Source of the DNA: Vibrio agarivorans
GTDB taxonomy: Bacteria > Pseudomonadota > Gammaproteobacteria > Enterobacterales > Vibrionaceae
Reading direction: 5' to 3'
DNA: 64,000 bases
Assembly: GCF_030409635.1 (NCBI RefSeq)
Contig: NZ_JAUFQF010000004.1
Span: forward strand, 2,328,241-2,392,240
Shown: one piece after another, positions 55,875 through 64,000 of the stretch
Layout: every line of letters starts with the position of its first letter
How positions within the stretch are numbered: position 1 is the stretch's first letter
Program-made: the position numbers and the translations under genes
The notes under the pieces: model-generated
Databases searched by the model: none
Seen by the model: only the letters and a program-made list of their open reading frames with translations
Told to the model about the DNA's origin: nothing

Positions 55875-56897
55875 ATGGATTCAATTACACAGGCGGCGCT
55901 TGGTGCCACGGTCGCGGGTGCGATAGCGGGTAAGCGTTGCAATGCAAAGGTTCTGCTGGTAGGCGCTTTACTGGGTACGTTACCCGATCTCGATGTATTT
56001 CTCGATTATGGTGATGCGGTGAACAACACTATTAAGCACCGCGGGTTCAGCCATTCTTTATTCGTTCTGCCGCCCTTAGCGTTACTGATTTCATGGTTAT
56101 ATAGCCGTTTTAGACCGGATACGTTTTGGTCTTTTAAGCGTGTCTCTTTTGTCACCCTTAGCGTTTTGATCACGCACACCTTGCTTGATGCAATGACAAC
56201 CTATGGCACTCAATTATTGTGGCCGTTGGATGGTTATTTCGAGCTACGCAATGTGTTTATTATTGATCCCTTATATACATTGCCTCTTATGCTCGCTATT
56301 GGTGTAGCCTGTTTTGCCAAGCAACACGGCGGGCGATGGTGTCAGGCAGTCGTATTGATATCCACCTTGTACCTCGGATGGGGCTATACCGCTCAGCAAG
56401 TCGTCGCTAAGCGTGTAGAGGCCAATCTTGCTGCGCAAGCGATACCGAGTGAGCGTGTGTTGATTACGCCAACCCCGTTTAATACTGTGTTGTGGCGCAT
56501 AGTGGTGATGGATGACGGAAAATACTGGGAAGGATTGGCTTCTCTCTTCGATCAAGATAGTCATATAGAATTCGTAAATCGACCTCTCAGCGCATGGCCT
56601 TTAGAAGAGGAACCAACGACGTTAATGGGGCTGCGTGCATTCTCGCACGGGTATCTCAATTATCGAGAAGAGAGCGGTATGTTGATCGTATCTGACCTAC
56701 GACTTGGTATGGCGAACAACCTATCATTTGAATTTGCATTTGCTGAACGAGACGAAGTTGGGGAGTGGGCACTGCTTGAATCAACCCAACGATACCCTGG
56801 TGAACGTGGTTTTGAGCATCTGAATACCTTGTGGGAGCGCCTGAAAGGGGATCAGGAAATTGATGCAAACTTGCAGCGGGTAGAGCGGACATTATAG
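55875..56897 (+). CDS. DUF457/YdjM-like membrane-bound metal-dependent hydrolase
   Basis: 340 aa. MDSITQAALGATVAGA at the start, then LPDLDVFLDYG and HRGFSHSLFVLP with probable metal-binding Asp and His, and four to five hydrophobic helices up to residue 180. The C-terminal 160 residues are soluble. Family hydrolase activity is predicted, not shown for this protein. Ends at a 20-bp palindromic terminator. Confidence 0.85.
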   Translation: MDSITQAALGATVAGAIAGKRCNAKVLLVGALLGTLPDLDVFLDYGDAVNNTIKHRGFSHSLFVLPPLALLISWLYSRFRPDTFWSFKRVSFVTLSVLITHTLLDAMTTYGTQLLWPLDGYFELRNVFIIDPLYTLPLMLAIGVACFAKQHGGRWCQAVVLISTLYLGWGYTAQQVVAKRVEANLAAQAIPSERVLITPTPFNTVLWRIVVMDDGKYWEGLASLFDQDSHIEFVNRPLSAWPLEEEPTTLMGLRAFSHGYLNYREESGMLIVSDLRLGMANNLSFEFAFAERDEVGEWALLESTQRYPGERGFEHLNTLWERLKGDQEIDANLQRVERTL

Positions 56898-56904
56898 CAA
56901 ATCG

Positions 56905-56950
56905 AAAAAGGGTCAGAGTCAATTTCACCTAATTGACTCTGACCCTTTTT
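56905..56950. terminator. Long palindromic terminator, copy 1 of a repeated element
   Basis: AAAAAGGGTCAGAGTCAATT / AATTGACTCTGACCCTTTTT, perfect 20-bp stem (22 with flanking CG) and 6-nt loop, between convergent genes. The same 20-bp arms recur at 58258-58310, on the other side of the helicase gene. Confidence 0.85.
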
Positions 56951-56952
56951 CG

Positions 56953-58209
56953 TTATTTCTTGTTCTTTTTCTTACCTGTCCCAGCAGGTTTTGCTCGAGG
57001 CTTCATTGGCGCGAAGTAGGCTTCGCTGTAGTCTTCATCTACTTCAAATCCTTCGACTTGCTCACGCTCTAGACGAATTTTGTTTTTCTTTTCGATGACT
57101 TTAAAGTGATGGTAATCATCGTAGTCAATCAGAGAAATGCCCAGACCAATTTCGCCAGCACGACCACTTCGACCGATACGATGCATATAATCAGCAGGGC
57201 TGCGTGGCAGATCAAAGTTAATCACGACAGGTAGCTTATCGATATCAAGACCACGAGCTGCAATATCTGTAGCGATCAACACCTCAATCTCACCTGATTT
57301 GAACCCGTCGAGAACACGAGTTCGAGCGCCTTGGCCTTTGTCACCGTGGAACACTTCAGCAGTAATACCCCGCTTTGAAAGCTTTTGTGCCAAGTGGTTA
57401 CATGCGTTCTTGGCGTTGACGAAAATAAGCGCTTGTCGCCATTGATTCTGTTTGATTAGCTGAGCAAGAACGGCTGTTTTTTGACCTTTGTTGACGGTGA
57501 AAACACGCTGTACAAGCGTGCTAGCATCAGCGCTTTGTAACTGAATCTCAACTGGGTTATGCAATAGCGAAGCAGTCAGAGTGTTGACCTTTTCTGGAAA
57601 TGTCGCAGAAAATAGCAGAGTCTGTTTTTGCTTAGGTAGCTGTGACAGTATCTGATTTAGCTCTTCAGTAAAGCCTAGGCTTAACATGCGATCGGCTTCG
57701 TCTAGCACTAACGTTTTTACTTTGTTTAGCTTTATAGCGTTGCTTGATACTAGGTCAAGCAAACGGCCTGGTGTCGCCACAATAATGTCGGCGCCGCCGC
57801 GCAGTGCAAGCATTTGAGAGTTCGCAGAAACGCCACCAAATACAGCAACGGTCTTGATCTGATTTCTTAGGTGATATGAGTAAGACTTGATGTTGTATGC
57901 CACTTGAGAGGCGAGCTCGCGTGTAGGAACAAGGACTAGGTGAGAAACAAAGTTCCCACCCTTTCTGCTGGATGCCTTGTCAGATACACTTTCTTTCAGT
58001 AGCTGTTGAATTAACGGAAGAGCAAACGCCGCCGTTTTACCAGAGCCAGTATTTGCACCACCAATCAGATCTTTGCCTTGAAGAATGTGTGGGATCACTT
58101 CGGTTTGGATCGGAGTGGGCTCGCGATACTCAAGCTCTTCCAATCGTTCAAGAAGTTGAGAAATCACGCCAAGATTGGCAAAGGAGGTTGGTGTTGTCAT
58201 TAAAGTCAC
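56953..58209 (-). CDS. DEAD-box ATP-dependent RNA helicase (RhlE-like)
   Basis: 418 aa. Motifs in order: Q motif PTPIQ, I ANTGSGKT, Ia PTRELA, II DEAD, III SAT, IV LIFVN, V ATDIAARGLD, VI HRIGRSGRAG, then a basic Lys-rich tail (KPAGTGKKKNKK). Unwinds RNA in ribosome assembly or decay; exact subfamily not certain. Flanked on both sides by copies of the same palindrome. Confidence 0.9.
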   Translation of the reverse strand: MTLMTTPTSFANLGVISQLLERLEELEYREPTPIQTEVIPHILQGKDLIGGANTGSGKTAAFALPLIQQLLKESVSDKASSRKGGNFVSHLVLVPTRELASQVAYNIKSYSYHLRNQIKTVAVFGGVSANSQMLALRGGADIIVATPGRLLDLVSSNAIKLNKVKTLVLDEADRMLSLGFTEELNQILSQLPKQKQTLLFSATFPEKVNTLTASLLHNPVEIQLQSADASTLVQRVFTVNKGQKTAVLAQLIKQNQWRQALIFVNAKNACNHLAQKLSKRGITAEVFHGDKGQGARTRVLDGFKSGEIEVLIATDIAARGLDIDKLPVVINFDLPRSPADYMHRIGRSGRAGEIGLGISLIDYDDYHHFKVIEKKNKIRLEREQVEGFEVDEDYSEAYFAPMKPRAKPAGTGKKKNKK

Positions 58210-58257
58210 GATACTGATACAAAAAGGGCGTGTATCTTAGTCTATTTGACGGGCAGG

Positions 58258-58310
58258 AAAAAGGGTCAGAGTCAATTAACGCTTAGCGTTAATTGACTCT
58301 GACCCTTTTT
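58258..58310. terminator. Long palindromic terminator, copy 2 of the repeated element
   Basis: 25-bp perfect stem: arm 58258-58282 starts AAAAAGGGTCAGAGTCAATT and continues AACGC, 3-nt loop, mirrored to 58310. It terminates the minus-strand SDR gene, whose stop codon overlaps its last base on the wrong side, and separates that gene from the helicase gene. Confidence 0.8.
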
Positions 58311-58987
58311 TACCGAACTAATCTTTCCATATCTCGGCTAAACAGAACTTGCGCTTTCTTGTCTGACTGAATGGCGATTTGCATGGATTGTGCCACGGTT
58401 TTACCATGGATAAGGCGATAGTTTCGAAGTTTGCCTTTCATTATCGGTTGTATAACTTTAAGCACCGCGGAAGTGATGAGTTCGTTGGTACGCTGCTCTT
58501 CTCTCAATCCTTCTAAGGGCCCCGGTCTAAAAATGCTCAAATGTTCGAAGTTCAGAGCAGAAAGGTTATCTTCCATTTGGCCTTTGCACTTGAGATAGTG
58601 GCCTAAGCTGGTGGATGACGCCCCAATACTCGACACTACGGCCAGTCGTTCGACACCAACGGTTTTGAGTTGCTGAGCAACCTTGGTGACAAGGTGCAAA
58701 TCAACGTCAGCAAGTGCCTCTTTTGAGCCGGCTTGTTTAAGTGTCGTGCCTAGTGCGATGAAGCCATACATTGGCGCTTGTGCTAATGTCGGCAAGTGCT
58801 GGGTATCCAGTTCTAGTTTTGGATCTAGGCACTGAATTAAGCGCTTATCTCGATAGGGGAGTTCTCGCCTCGATAAAGCTAACACGGCTTTGCAGTTTTT
58901 ATCTTCTAACAGTAGCTTGACCAACTCTTCGCCTATTAAGCCAGTCGCGCCAGCGATAACCGCTGTGTATTCCTGTTGCGAGGTCAT
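58310..58987 (-). CDS. Atypical SDR / NAD(P)-binding oxidoreductase
   Basis: 225 aa. Rossmann motif AGATGLIGEELVKLLL at about residues 11-26, then VVSSIGASS and YLKCKGQMED with the Tyr-x3-Lys-like pair, and RPGPLEG, as in the HTATIP2/YwnB-like group. Start ATG 58987 with GGAG 7 nt upstream; the frame extends 12 codons further without support. Substrate unknown. Confidence 0.85.
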   Translation of the reverse strand: MTSQQEYTAVIAGATGLIGEELVKLLLEDKNCKAVLALSRRELPYRDKRLIQCLDPKLELDTQHLPTLAQAPMYGFIALGTTLKQAGSKEALADVDLHLVTKVAQQLKTVGVERLAVVSSIGASSTSLGHYLKCKGQMEDNLSALNFEHLSIFRPGPLEGLREEQRTNELITSAVLKVIQPIMKGKLRNYRLIHGKTVAQSMQIAIQSDKKAQVLFSRDMERLVR

Positions 58988-59088
58988 GAGTTTACTCCAA
59001 TGAGTGATTAAACGGTGCCGCAAAGGGAGTAATCCATTGCTCCCTATGCTTGGTTAGTAAAATATCACCGAATCACTTATTGCGCACC

Positions 59089-59172
59089 TTATGTCATTGA
59101 AAGTGGGACTTTTCTACTGCTATTAGGTTTCCTAGCGGGTGCACGTTTCTTCGACTGTTGATTAGCAAACAT
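59089..59172 (-). CDS. Possible 27-aa basic small protein
   Basis: ATG 59172 has a near-perfect AAGGAG Shine-Dalgarno 5 nt upstream. The peptide, with six Lys/Arg in its first 15 residues (FANQQSKKRAPARKP), has no membrane segment. It lies alone in the 414-bp gap between the SDR and cobT genes. Supported by the ribosome binding site only. Confidence 0.4.
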   Translation of the reverse strand: MFANQQSKKRAPARKPNSSRKVPLSMT

Positions 59173-59401
59173 ATGGACTCCTTGTTATATATTGTTTTGT
59201 CAGCCAACGTTTGATGTCTTTACATTATAGACAATGGCGGTTCTAGACGATCACAGGCAGCAACGTTTTGCCGACCTTCCCGTTTAGCTTCGTTGTAGCC
59301 GTAGACAGTCAAGCACGCTAAACTCATGAAAAACTGTCAAGAATAGGCTTTTCTCAAAGCAACCTTCAGTGCTAACAGACCGATACAATAAGGACGTTAT
59401 G

Positions 59402-60430
59402 ATGCTTAACTCACCACTGAGCCAAGATATTCAAAATAAGATCAACAGCAAAACTAAGCCACTTGGTGCACTGGGGCAACTTGAACAAGTCGCGCTGCAG
59501 ATGGCTGTGATTCAAGGTAAAGGAGCAGAGACAGCACCAGAGTCCATTCTGGTGAAAAAGCCAACGCTAATCATTTTTGCTGGGGATCATGGCATTGCCG
59601 AGCAGGGGGTGAGTATTGCACCTAGTGTTGTGACTCAGCAGATGGTGGCAAACTTTTTAGCAGGAGGCGCTGCGGCGAACTGTTTTTGTCGAACCAATGA
59701 TGTTGCGATGGAAATTGTCGATTGTGGGATGATTGCGCCTGTACCTTCAAAGGCCGAACACTATTTTGAACAGCGTTTAGGAGAAGGAACGCGTGATTTC
59801 TCGCAACAGGCCGCCATGACATTAGAACAGGTTGAACGTGGCCTTAAACTGGGAGCTGAACGGGTACACAGCCTTGCTGATCAAGGGTGTAATACAGTGA
59901 TGTTTGGTGAGATGGGCATTGGTAATACAAGTAGTGCCGCTGCGCTATTAGCGGTGCTCTCCAAGCAACCTGTCGAGCAATGTGTTGGCTATGGGACAGG
60001 GGTCAGTAATCAACAGCTGGCGCTTAAGCGAACGTTAATCGAGCAAGCGGTTATCAGGGTATCAGAGGCAACACCTAAGCAAGCACTGATTGAAGTGGGC
60101 GGCTTTGAAATTGTGCAAATAGTGGGGGCGTTTCTCGCCGCCCAAGAGCACAACATGATTGTGCTTGTCGACGGTTTTATTGTGTCGGTTGCTGCCTATG
60201 TTGCGACCCTGATGCGTGAAGAGTGCTTAGAGCAAATGATTTTTGCGCATTGCTCTCAAGAGTCAGGGCATCAGCTGTTACTTGCACTTTTAGAAGCTAA
60301 ACCATTACTTGATTTAGCGCTAAGATTAGGAGAGGGGACCGGCGCCGTTCTTGCTTTACCTTTATTGAGAGCAAGCGCAGAGTTTTACAACACTATGGCA
60401 AGCTTTGAACAAGCTGGAGTTACTGTTTAA
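59402..60430 (+). CDS. cobT: Nicotinate-nucleotide-dimethylbenzimidazole phosphoribosyltransferase
   Basis: 342-aa enzyme that makes alpha-ribazole phosphate for the cobalamin lower ligand. Seen: KTKPLGALGQLE at the start, FAGDHGIAEQGVS, GEMGIGNTSSAAAL, and the C-terminal RLGEGTGAVLALPLL with the catalytic Glu. AAGGA lies 7 nt before ATG 59402 (ATG 59399 is the alternative). It overlaps cobS by one base. I found no B12-box sequence upstream, so no cobalamin riboswitch is claimed. Confidence 0.95.
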   Translation: MLNSPLSQDIQNKINSKTKPLGALGQLEQVALQMAVIQGKGAETAPESILVKKPTLIIFAGDHGIAEQGVSIAPSVVTQQMVANFLAGGAAANCFCRTNDVAMEIVDCGMIAPVPSKAEHYFEQRLGEGTRDFSQQAAMTLEQVERGLKLGAERVHSLADQGCNTVMFGEMGIGNTSSAAALLAVLSKQPVEQCVGYGTGVSNQQLALKRTLIEQAVIRVSEATPKQALIEVGGFEIVQIVGAFLAAQEHNMIVLVDGFIVSVAAYVATLMREECLEQMIFAHCSQESGHQLLLALLEAKPLLDLALRLGEGTGAVLALPLLRASAEFYNTMASFEQAGVTV

Positions 60431-61206
60431 TGGTTAAATTTTTAAAGTACCAATGGGAACTGTTTTGGCTCGCGTTGGGCTTTTTTTCTCGCATTCCAAT
60501 ACCTCAATCAACGCCGTACTCTGAAGAGCGCATGAACCGCTCAGGGCGTTATTTTCCATTGGTAGGCTTAGCGCTTGGTGCGATCGTTTATGCTGGCTAT
60601 TGGGCGTTTAGTTATGTGCTGCCAATCGAGGTGGCAGTGCTACTCACAATGATATTGAGCGTACTATTGACTGGGGCGTTTCACGAAGATGGTCTTGCAG
60701 ATATGGCCGATGGCATCGGTGGAGGCATGACGGTTGAGCGCCGTTTAGAGATCATGAAAGACAGTCGCTTGGGGACGTATGGTACGATTACCCTCATATT
60801 GGCGCTGTTCTTAAAGTGGCAATTGTTGGTGACACTTTTTGGTTCAGGCCTCATTAGCCCAATGTTAGTGTTGCTTATTGGCTATGGGTTAAGTCGCGCA
60901 GTCGCTGTCACGCTTATCTATGACATGAAGTATGTAACGGATAGTGCGGGCAGTAAAAGTAAGCCGTTGGCCCAAAGGCAAACTCTGGCTGAGTTTTGGT
61001 GCGCGATAGCCATTGGTGTCACGCCTTTGATAGGTATTCCTCCAGTACCAGCATCCATCATGCTGGTTTCGATGATGATCTTACGGGTATTGTTCCAAAT
61101 CTGGTTAGACAAACGCTTAGGGGGCTTTACTGGTGACTGTTTAGGTGCGGTTCAACAAGTGTCTGAACTGACGTTGTACATCATCATGCTCATGATGATT
61201 CAATAG
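60430..61206 (+). CDS. cobS: Adenosylcobinamide-GDP ribazoletransferase
   Basis: 258-aa inner-membrane enzyme that joins adenosylcobinamide-GDP and alpha-ribazole to make cobalamin. FFSRIPIP and GAFHEDGLADMADGIGGG (metal-binding Asp-rich motif) are typical, with about six hydrophobic helices and GFTGDCLGAVQQVSE near the end. Starts on the last base of the cobT stop codon. Confidence 0.95.
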   Translation: MVKFLKYQWELFWLALGFFSRIPIPQSTPYSEERMNRSGRYFPLVGLALGAIVYAGYWAFSYVLPIEVAVLLTMILSVLLTGAFHEDGLADMADGIGGGMTVERRLEIMKDSRLGTYGTITLILALFLKWQLLVTLFGSGLISPMLVLLIGYGLSRAVAVTLIYDMKYVTDSAGSKSKPLAQRQTLAEFWCAIAIGVTPLIGIPPVPASIMLVSMMILRVLFQIWLDKRLGGFTGDCLGAVQQVSELTLYIIMLMMIQ

Positions 61207-61214
61207 TGCTGTTG

Positions 61215-61424
61215 TTAAGAGTCAATGAATTTCAAATCAGTTTTTCGCTGACTTTTGAGCTTTTGGTAAAAGTTCTCGTGAGAATCGAGATGGAGTAAAT
61301 AGATTTCAAGCTTATTTTCAACCCAAGAGTACCCGAGCAAAGCGAGTTGGTTACATTTGAATGCATTGTGCGACAATTTGTCGCAATATTGAATGGCGGT
61401 AATTAATTGCATAGCTGTTTGCAT
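61215..61424 (-). CDS. Possible small protein, unknown
   Basis: 69 aa on the minus strand, ending 9 nt after cobS. Residues 28-60 (LALLGYSWVENKLEIYLLHL) have protein-like composition, but there is no clear ribosome binding site and no family I know. It may be chance. Confidence 0.35.
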   Translation of the reverse strand: MQTAMQLITAIQYCDKLSHNAFKCNQLALLGYSWVENKLEIYLLHLDSHENFYQKLKSQRKTDLKFIDS

Positions 61425-61638
61425 TTATGATGCAGAGCGGTATCGTTTCTTTTGTCTTGAATTCAAAACAGGTTTATTTGTTCTGTGCTCGTTATCTTTA
61501 CTTCATTGTGTAAATGCGATTGCTTGACCATATCAGCGTTAGCTTTTGTGGCGTAAAATGCCTTATGATACAAACAACATGACAAGTATTTGCGACTATT
61601 GGCACAGATACTCCCTATCTCAAAAGAAAACAATCATT

Positions 61639-61884
61639 ATGAACTTTGATATTAATGCACTGAAACACCACCAATTAGTCGAAGATGGGCAACTGGAAGG
61701 GTGTTACATTCATCAGCCAGTATCGGGCAGTGAACCCGATGACGCAGGCGTTTTGGCTGAGCGTCAAGCGCTTGAAAATATGAGATATAAAGTGGTGCAG
61801 GTACAAGCGAAAGGTGGCACCACAACTTTTGCCGAGGCAATGCAAGATCTCGCGAAGAAGACGGGCCATTTGCCAAAGGAATAA
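61639..61884 (+). CDS. Small conserved-looking protein between cobS and cobU, unknown
   Basis: 81 aa from ATG 61639, cytoplasmic, no membrane segment. The stop is 4 nt before cobU, so it is probably co-transcribed. Upstream in-frame ATGs at 61561 and 61579 are possible. No function recognised. Confidence 0.6.
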   Translation: MNFDINALKHHQLVEDGQLEGCYIHQPVSGSEPDDAGVLAERQALENMRYKVVQVQAKGGTTTFAEAMQDLAKKTGHLPKE

Positions 61885-61888
61885 GTGC

Positions 61889-62434
61889 ATGATTACGCTT
61901 GTTTTAGGCGGTGCACGCTCTGGTAAATCCAGTTATGCCGAACAAAAGATCTTAGAGCAGTCACCAGCTGATGCGATGCATTATATCGCTACTGCACAAG
62001 GCTTAGACGATGAGATGAGTCGTCGAATTGAACACCACAAAGCGCATCGCGACAAAGATTGGGTGGTAGAGGAAATACCGCTTGAGGTAGCACACCGTTT
62101 AGATAAAGCCAAATCGGGCGATTGGATATTAGTTGACTGCTTGACACTTTGGCTCACTAACGTGATTGTCAACATTGGTGACGGTGTCACTCCTGTTGAG
62201 GCCGATAGTCAAATTCGTCACGCAGTCGAAGAGTTGGTGCTTTCCCTCAAAACAACACAAGCCAACGTGGTATTAGTGTCAAATGAAGTGGGACTGGGAG
62301 TTATGCCTCTCGGTGAAATCACGCGTCGTTATGTCGACCATGCGGGTTGGATGAATCAAGCGATTGCCAAGATTGCAGATCATGTGGTGTTTGTCGCTGC
62401 TGGCCTACCAGTTGCGCTTAAAGGTGAAGCGTAA
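61889..62434 (+). CDS. cobU: Adenosylcobinamide kinase / GMP guanylyltransferase
   Basis: 181-aa bifunctional enzyme activating adenosylcobinamide. P-loop VLGGARSGKSSYAEQ at residues 4-18, active-site HHKAHRDKDW (guanylated His), DCLTLWLTN, and VLVSNEVGLGVMP. ATG 61889 with AAGGA upstream fits the family; the frame is open further upstream without support. Two nt before cobC. Confidence 0.96.
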   Translation: MITLVLGGARSGKSSYAEQKILEQSPADAMHYIATAQGLDDEMSRRIEHHKAHRDKDWVVEEIPLEVAHRLDKAKSGDWILVDCLTLWLTNVIVNIGDGVTPVEADSQIRHAVEELVLSLKTTQANVVLVSNEVGLGVMPLGEITRRYVDHAGWMNQAIAKIADHVVFVAAGLPVALKGEA

Positions 62435-62436
62435 CT

Positions 62437-63069
62437 ATGGCTAATATCTATCTCATCCGCCATGGTAAGGTTTCTGGTGCGCCAGCGCTTTATGGGCATA
62501 CAGATGTATCTGTTGAATGCCATACTCAATGTGTGTTGGCTGAAAAGGTAGAAGCAAAATTCTCATTTAGCCATGTTGTGACTTCTCCTCTCATCCGCTG
62601 CTCTGAGCTTGCCAAGCAATTAGTCGAGCGCAATTCTGAGCTTTCTTTACACGTAGCGCCTGAGTTTATGGAGATGAACTTTGGCGATCTCGATGGTGTT
62701 CCCTTTGAAGAATTAGACCAACTCGGCGATACGCTGGATGCGTTTTCACGTTCACCGATTGATAGTCCATTGCCAAACGGGGAAACTCTGAGTGTTTTCT
62801 ATGATAGGGTGATTCGCGCATGGCAGCGGTTAGTGCAAAATACACATGAAGATACGTTATTAATCACACACGGTGGTGTGATTAGAGTGATTTTAGCTCA
62901 CACTCTGAAGATGAACTGGAAAGCGCCCGAGCTATACCAGCGTCTTCAAATTGCAAATGCTAGCGTGACACACCTTGAGACCTTGCCAAAGTTTGATGGG
63001 TGGGTAACAGTCAAGAGTATAGGCCTCTCACTCACAGATATTGCGCCAAATATAGGCGATTATCATTGA
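62437..63069 (+). CDS. cobC: Alpha-ribazole phosphatase (histidine phosphatase family)
   Basis: 210 aa. Catalytic RHG motif LIRHGKVSG at residues 6-14 and second His in ITHGGVIR. It removes the phosphate from alpha-ribazole-5'-phosphate, the CobT product. Its placement after cobU supports this over a general phosphoglycerate-mutase role. Confidence 0.9.
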   Translation: MANIYLIRHGKVSGAPALYGHTDVSVECHTQCVLAEKVEAKFSFSHVVTSPLIRCSELAKQLVERNSELSLHVAPEFMEMNFGDLDGVPFEELDQLGDTLDAFSRSPIDSPLPNGETLSVFYDRVIRAWQRLVQNTHEDTLLITHGGVIRVILAHTLKMNWKAPELYQRLQIANASVTHLETLPKFDGWVTVKSIGLSLTDIAPNIGDYH

Positions 63070-63181
63070 AAGTTGATGCAGACGTAATCACATAGCTTCA
63101 GATTACCGTTTAACGTCACAAAACCAACAAAATCATGGTAAGATGTCGCAAGTTCTTGCTCGATTACGTATATCATTGCGT

Positions 63182-63217
63182 CCTAATGTTTTCTGATGAC
63201 GTATTGAAAACATTAGG
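63182..63217. promoter_or_regulatory. Perfect 12-bp inverted repeat between cobC and astE
   Basis: CCTAATGTTTTC / GAAAACATTAGG with a 12-nt centre, no T-run on either side, so not an ordinary terminator. It lies 72 nt before astE and may be an operator or leader hairpin. Confidence 0.5.
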
Positions 63218-63288
63218 GAAACGAGTAGAGAATACCAATCAAGAGCAACAATCCAATCCCGTTGGTGCGTAAGGTCAAGGAGTAACGC

Positions 63289-64000
63289 ATGACATCATCA
63301 CCATTTCAGCAATCCTTCTTAAAAGACACGTTGGATCTGGCTGTACCCATCGACCCCAAAATGTTGGAGTTAGACAATGGTACAACGCTGAAATTATTAC
63401 AACGTGGTGTCATCGAGTGCATTCCAGCCAATTTTGATCACGAAACCGGTAAGCACATTATTGTATCTACTGGTATTCATGGTGATGAAACCGCGCCGTT
63501 GGAACTGATCGATAAAATCGTTGAAGATATTGCGAGCGGCTTCCAAGTCATCAAAGAGCGTACGCTGTTCATTATTGCTCACCCAGAAGCGACGAACTTA
63601 CACCAGCGTTTTGTCGATGAAAACCTCAATCGACTATTCGATAGCAAAACTCGCCCAGCGACGACGGAAACGCAAATTGCTGACAATCTCAAGAAGGTGC
63701 TCACAAGTTTCTACCAGGACACGCCAAAAGACAATCGTTGGCATTTAGATCTGCACTGTGCGATCCGTCTGTCGAAGCATTACTCGTTTGCAGTCAGCCC
63801 TAAAACGCGTCACCCGGTTCGTAGCAGAGCGCTGTTCGAGTTTATCGAGTTGTGTCATGTGGAAGCGGTATTGCTTTCTAACGCGCCATCGAGCACATTT
63901 AGTTGGTATTCTGCCGAGAAATTTGCCGCTCAAGCGATGACGATTGAGTTAGGGCAGGTGGCAAAAATTGGCGACAACCAACTCGATAAGCTCATGGCCT
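63289..64000 (+). CDS. astE: Succinylglutamate desuccinylase AstE (3' end outside window)
   Basis: First 237 codons visible; the family is about 340 aa. Zinc ligands in STGIHGDETAP (His, Glu) and LDLHCAIR (His). It hydrolyses N-succinylglutamate to glutamate and succinate, the last step of the arginine succinyltransferase pathway. AAGGAG 7 nt before ATG 63289. No other ast genes are in the window. Confidence 0.93.
   Translation, partial: MTSSPFQQSFLKDTLDLAVPIDPKMLELDNGTTLKLLQRGVIECIPANFDHETGKHIIVSTGIHGDETAPLELIDKIVEDIASGFQVIKERTLFIIAHPEATNLHQRFVDENLNRLFDSKTRPATTETQIADNLKKVLTSFYQDTPKDNRWHLDLHCAIRLSKHYSFAVSPKTRHPVRSRALFEFIELCHVEAVLLSNAPSSTFSWYSAEKFAAQAMTIELGQVAKIGDNQLDKLMA

Noticed and set aside
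58988..59401. Possible cobalamin riboswitch before cobT
   Set aside because: The conserved B12-box sequence (GCCACTG) and a plausible multi-stem core could not be found on the plus strand.
1..64000. CRISPR arrays, tRNA or rRNA genes, integron attC arrays, prophage
   Set aside because: Read through on both strands; no regularly spaced identical repeats, cloverleaf sequences, rRNA segments or phage structural genes were found. A software scan was not possible.

Overview
The window looks like Vibrio chromosome. It carries an Mrp Na+/H+ antiporter operon, the vibrio norspermidine genes (diaminobutyrate aminotransferase/decarboxylase fusion, carboxynorspermidine dehydrogenase, NspC), the gammaproteobacterial gyrA-ubiG / nrdA-nrdB-yfaE neighbourhood, a glycine-betaine type BCCT transporter and E. 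coli-like cdd-yohKJ order. No tRNA, rRNA, CRISPR array or prophage was seen. The first gene (mrpA) and the last (astE) run off the window.

Layout. 1-5.4 kb: mrpA-G. 5.5-11.5 kb: norspermidine synthesis behind a ~370-nt structured leader, with a terminator and a long inverted-repeat element before nspC. 11.5-17.3 kb: ACT-domain regulator, DUF3943 protein, CinA-like protein, MATE exporter with divergent LysR gene. 17.3-25.3 kb: yfaE-nrdB-nrdA, ubiG, gyrA. 25.3-32.2 kb: BCCT transporter, metA with a met-box operator, P-loop kinase/GNAT pair, exported NUDIX-PAP2 fusion, queE-queC.

32.2-39.5 kb: this is the accessory part. A HAD (Cof-type) phosphatase gene has been split. Its last 18 codons lie at 32223-32279 and its first 55 codons at 39380-39547, both on the minus strand. 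The 7.1 kb between them holds an IS5-family (IS903-group) element with a frameshifted transposase, a LysR/MFS pair, an AraC regulator, a DoxX-like gene interrupted at codon 5 by an IS256-family element with a perfect 8-bp target duplication, and a CPHC-type redoxin.

39.5-64 kb: ModF-like twin ABC ATPase with a degenerate first half, DUF2750 protein, TolC-OmpA pair, ihfA, tpm, purT with a PurR box, DASS anion transporter plus stand-alone receiver, small proteins, cdd with a two-CRP/CytR-type promoter, yohJK, sbcB, two divergent lipoprotein genes (one a patatin phospholipase), a DUF457 hydrolase, a DEAD-box helicase bracketed by two long near-identical palindromic terminators, an atypical SDR, the cobT-cobS-x-cobU-cobC nucleotide-loop genes and the start of astE.

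Most of the window is conserved housekeeping DNA. I did not find a clearly new multi-gene system. The strongest leads are the split HAD locus and its cargo, the structured leader of the norspermidine operon, and the exported NUDIX protein whose PAP2-like half has lost its catalytic residues. Functions are assigned by recognising sequence families; no database search was run.
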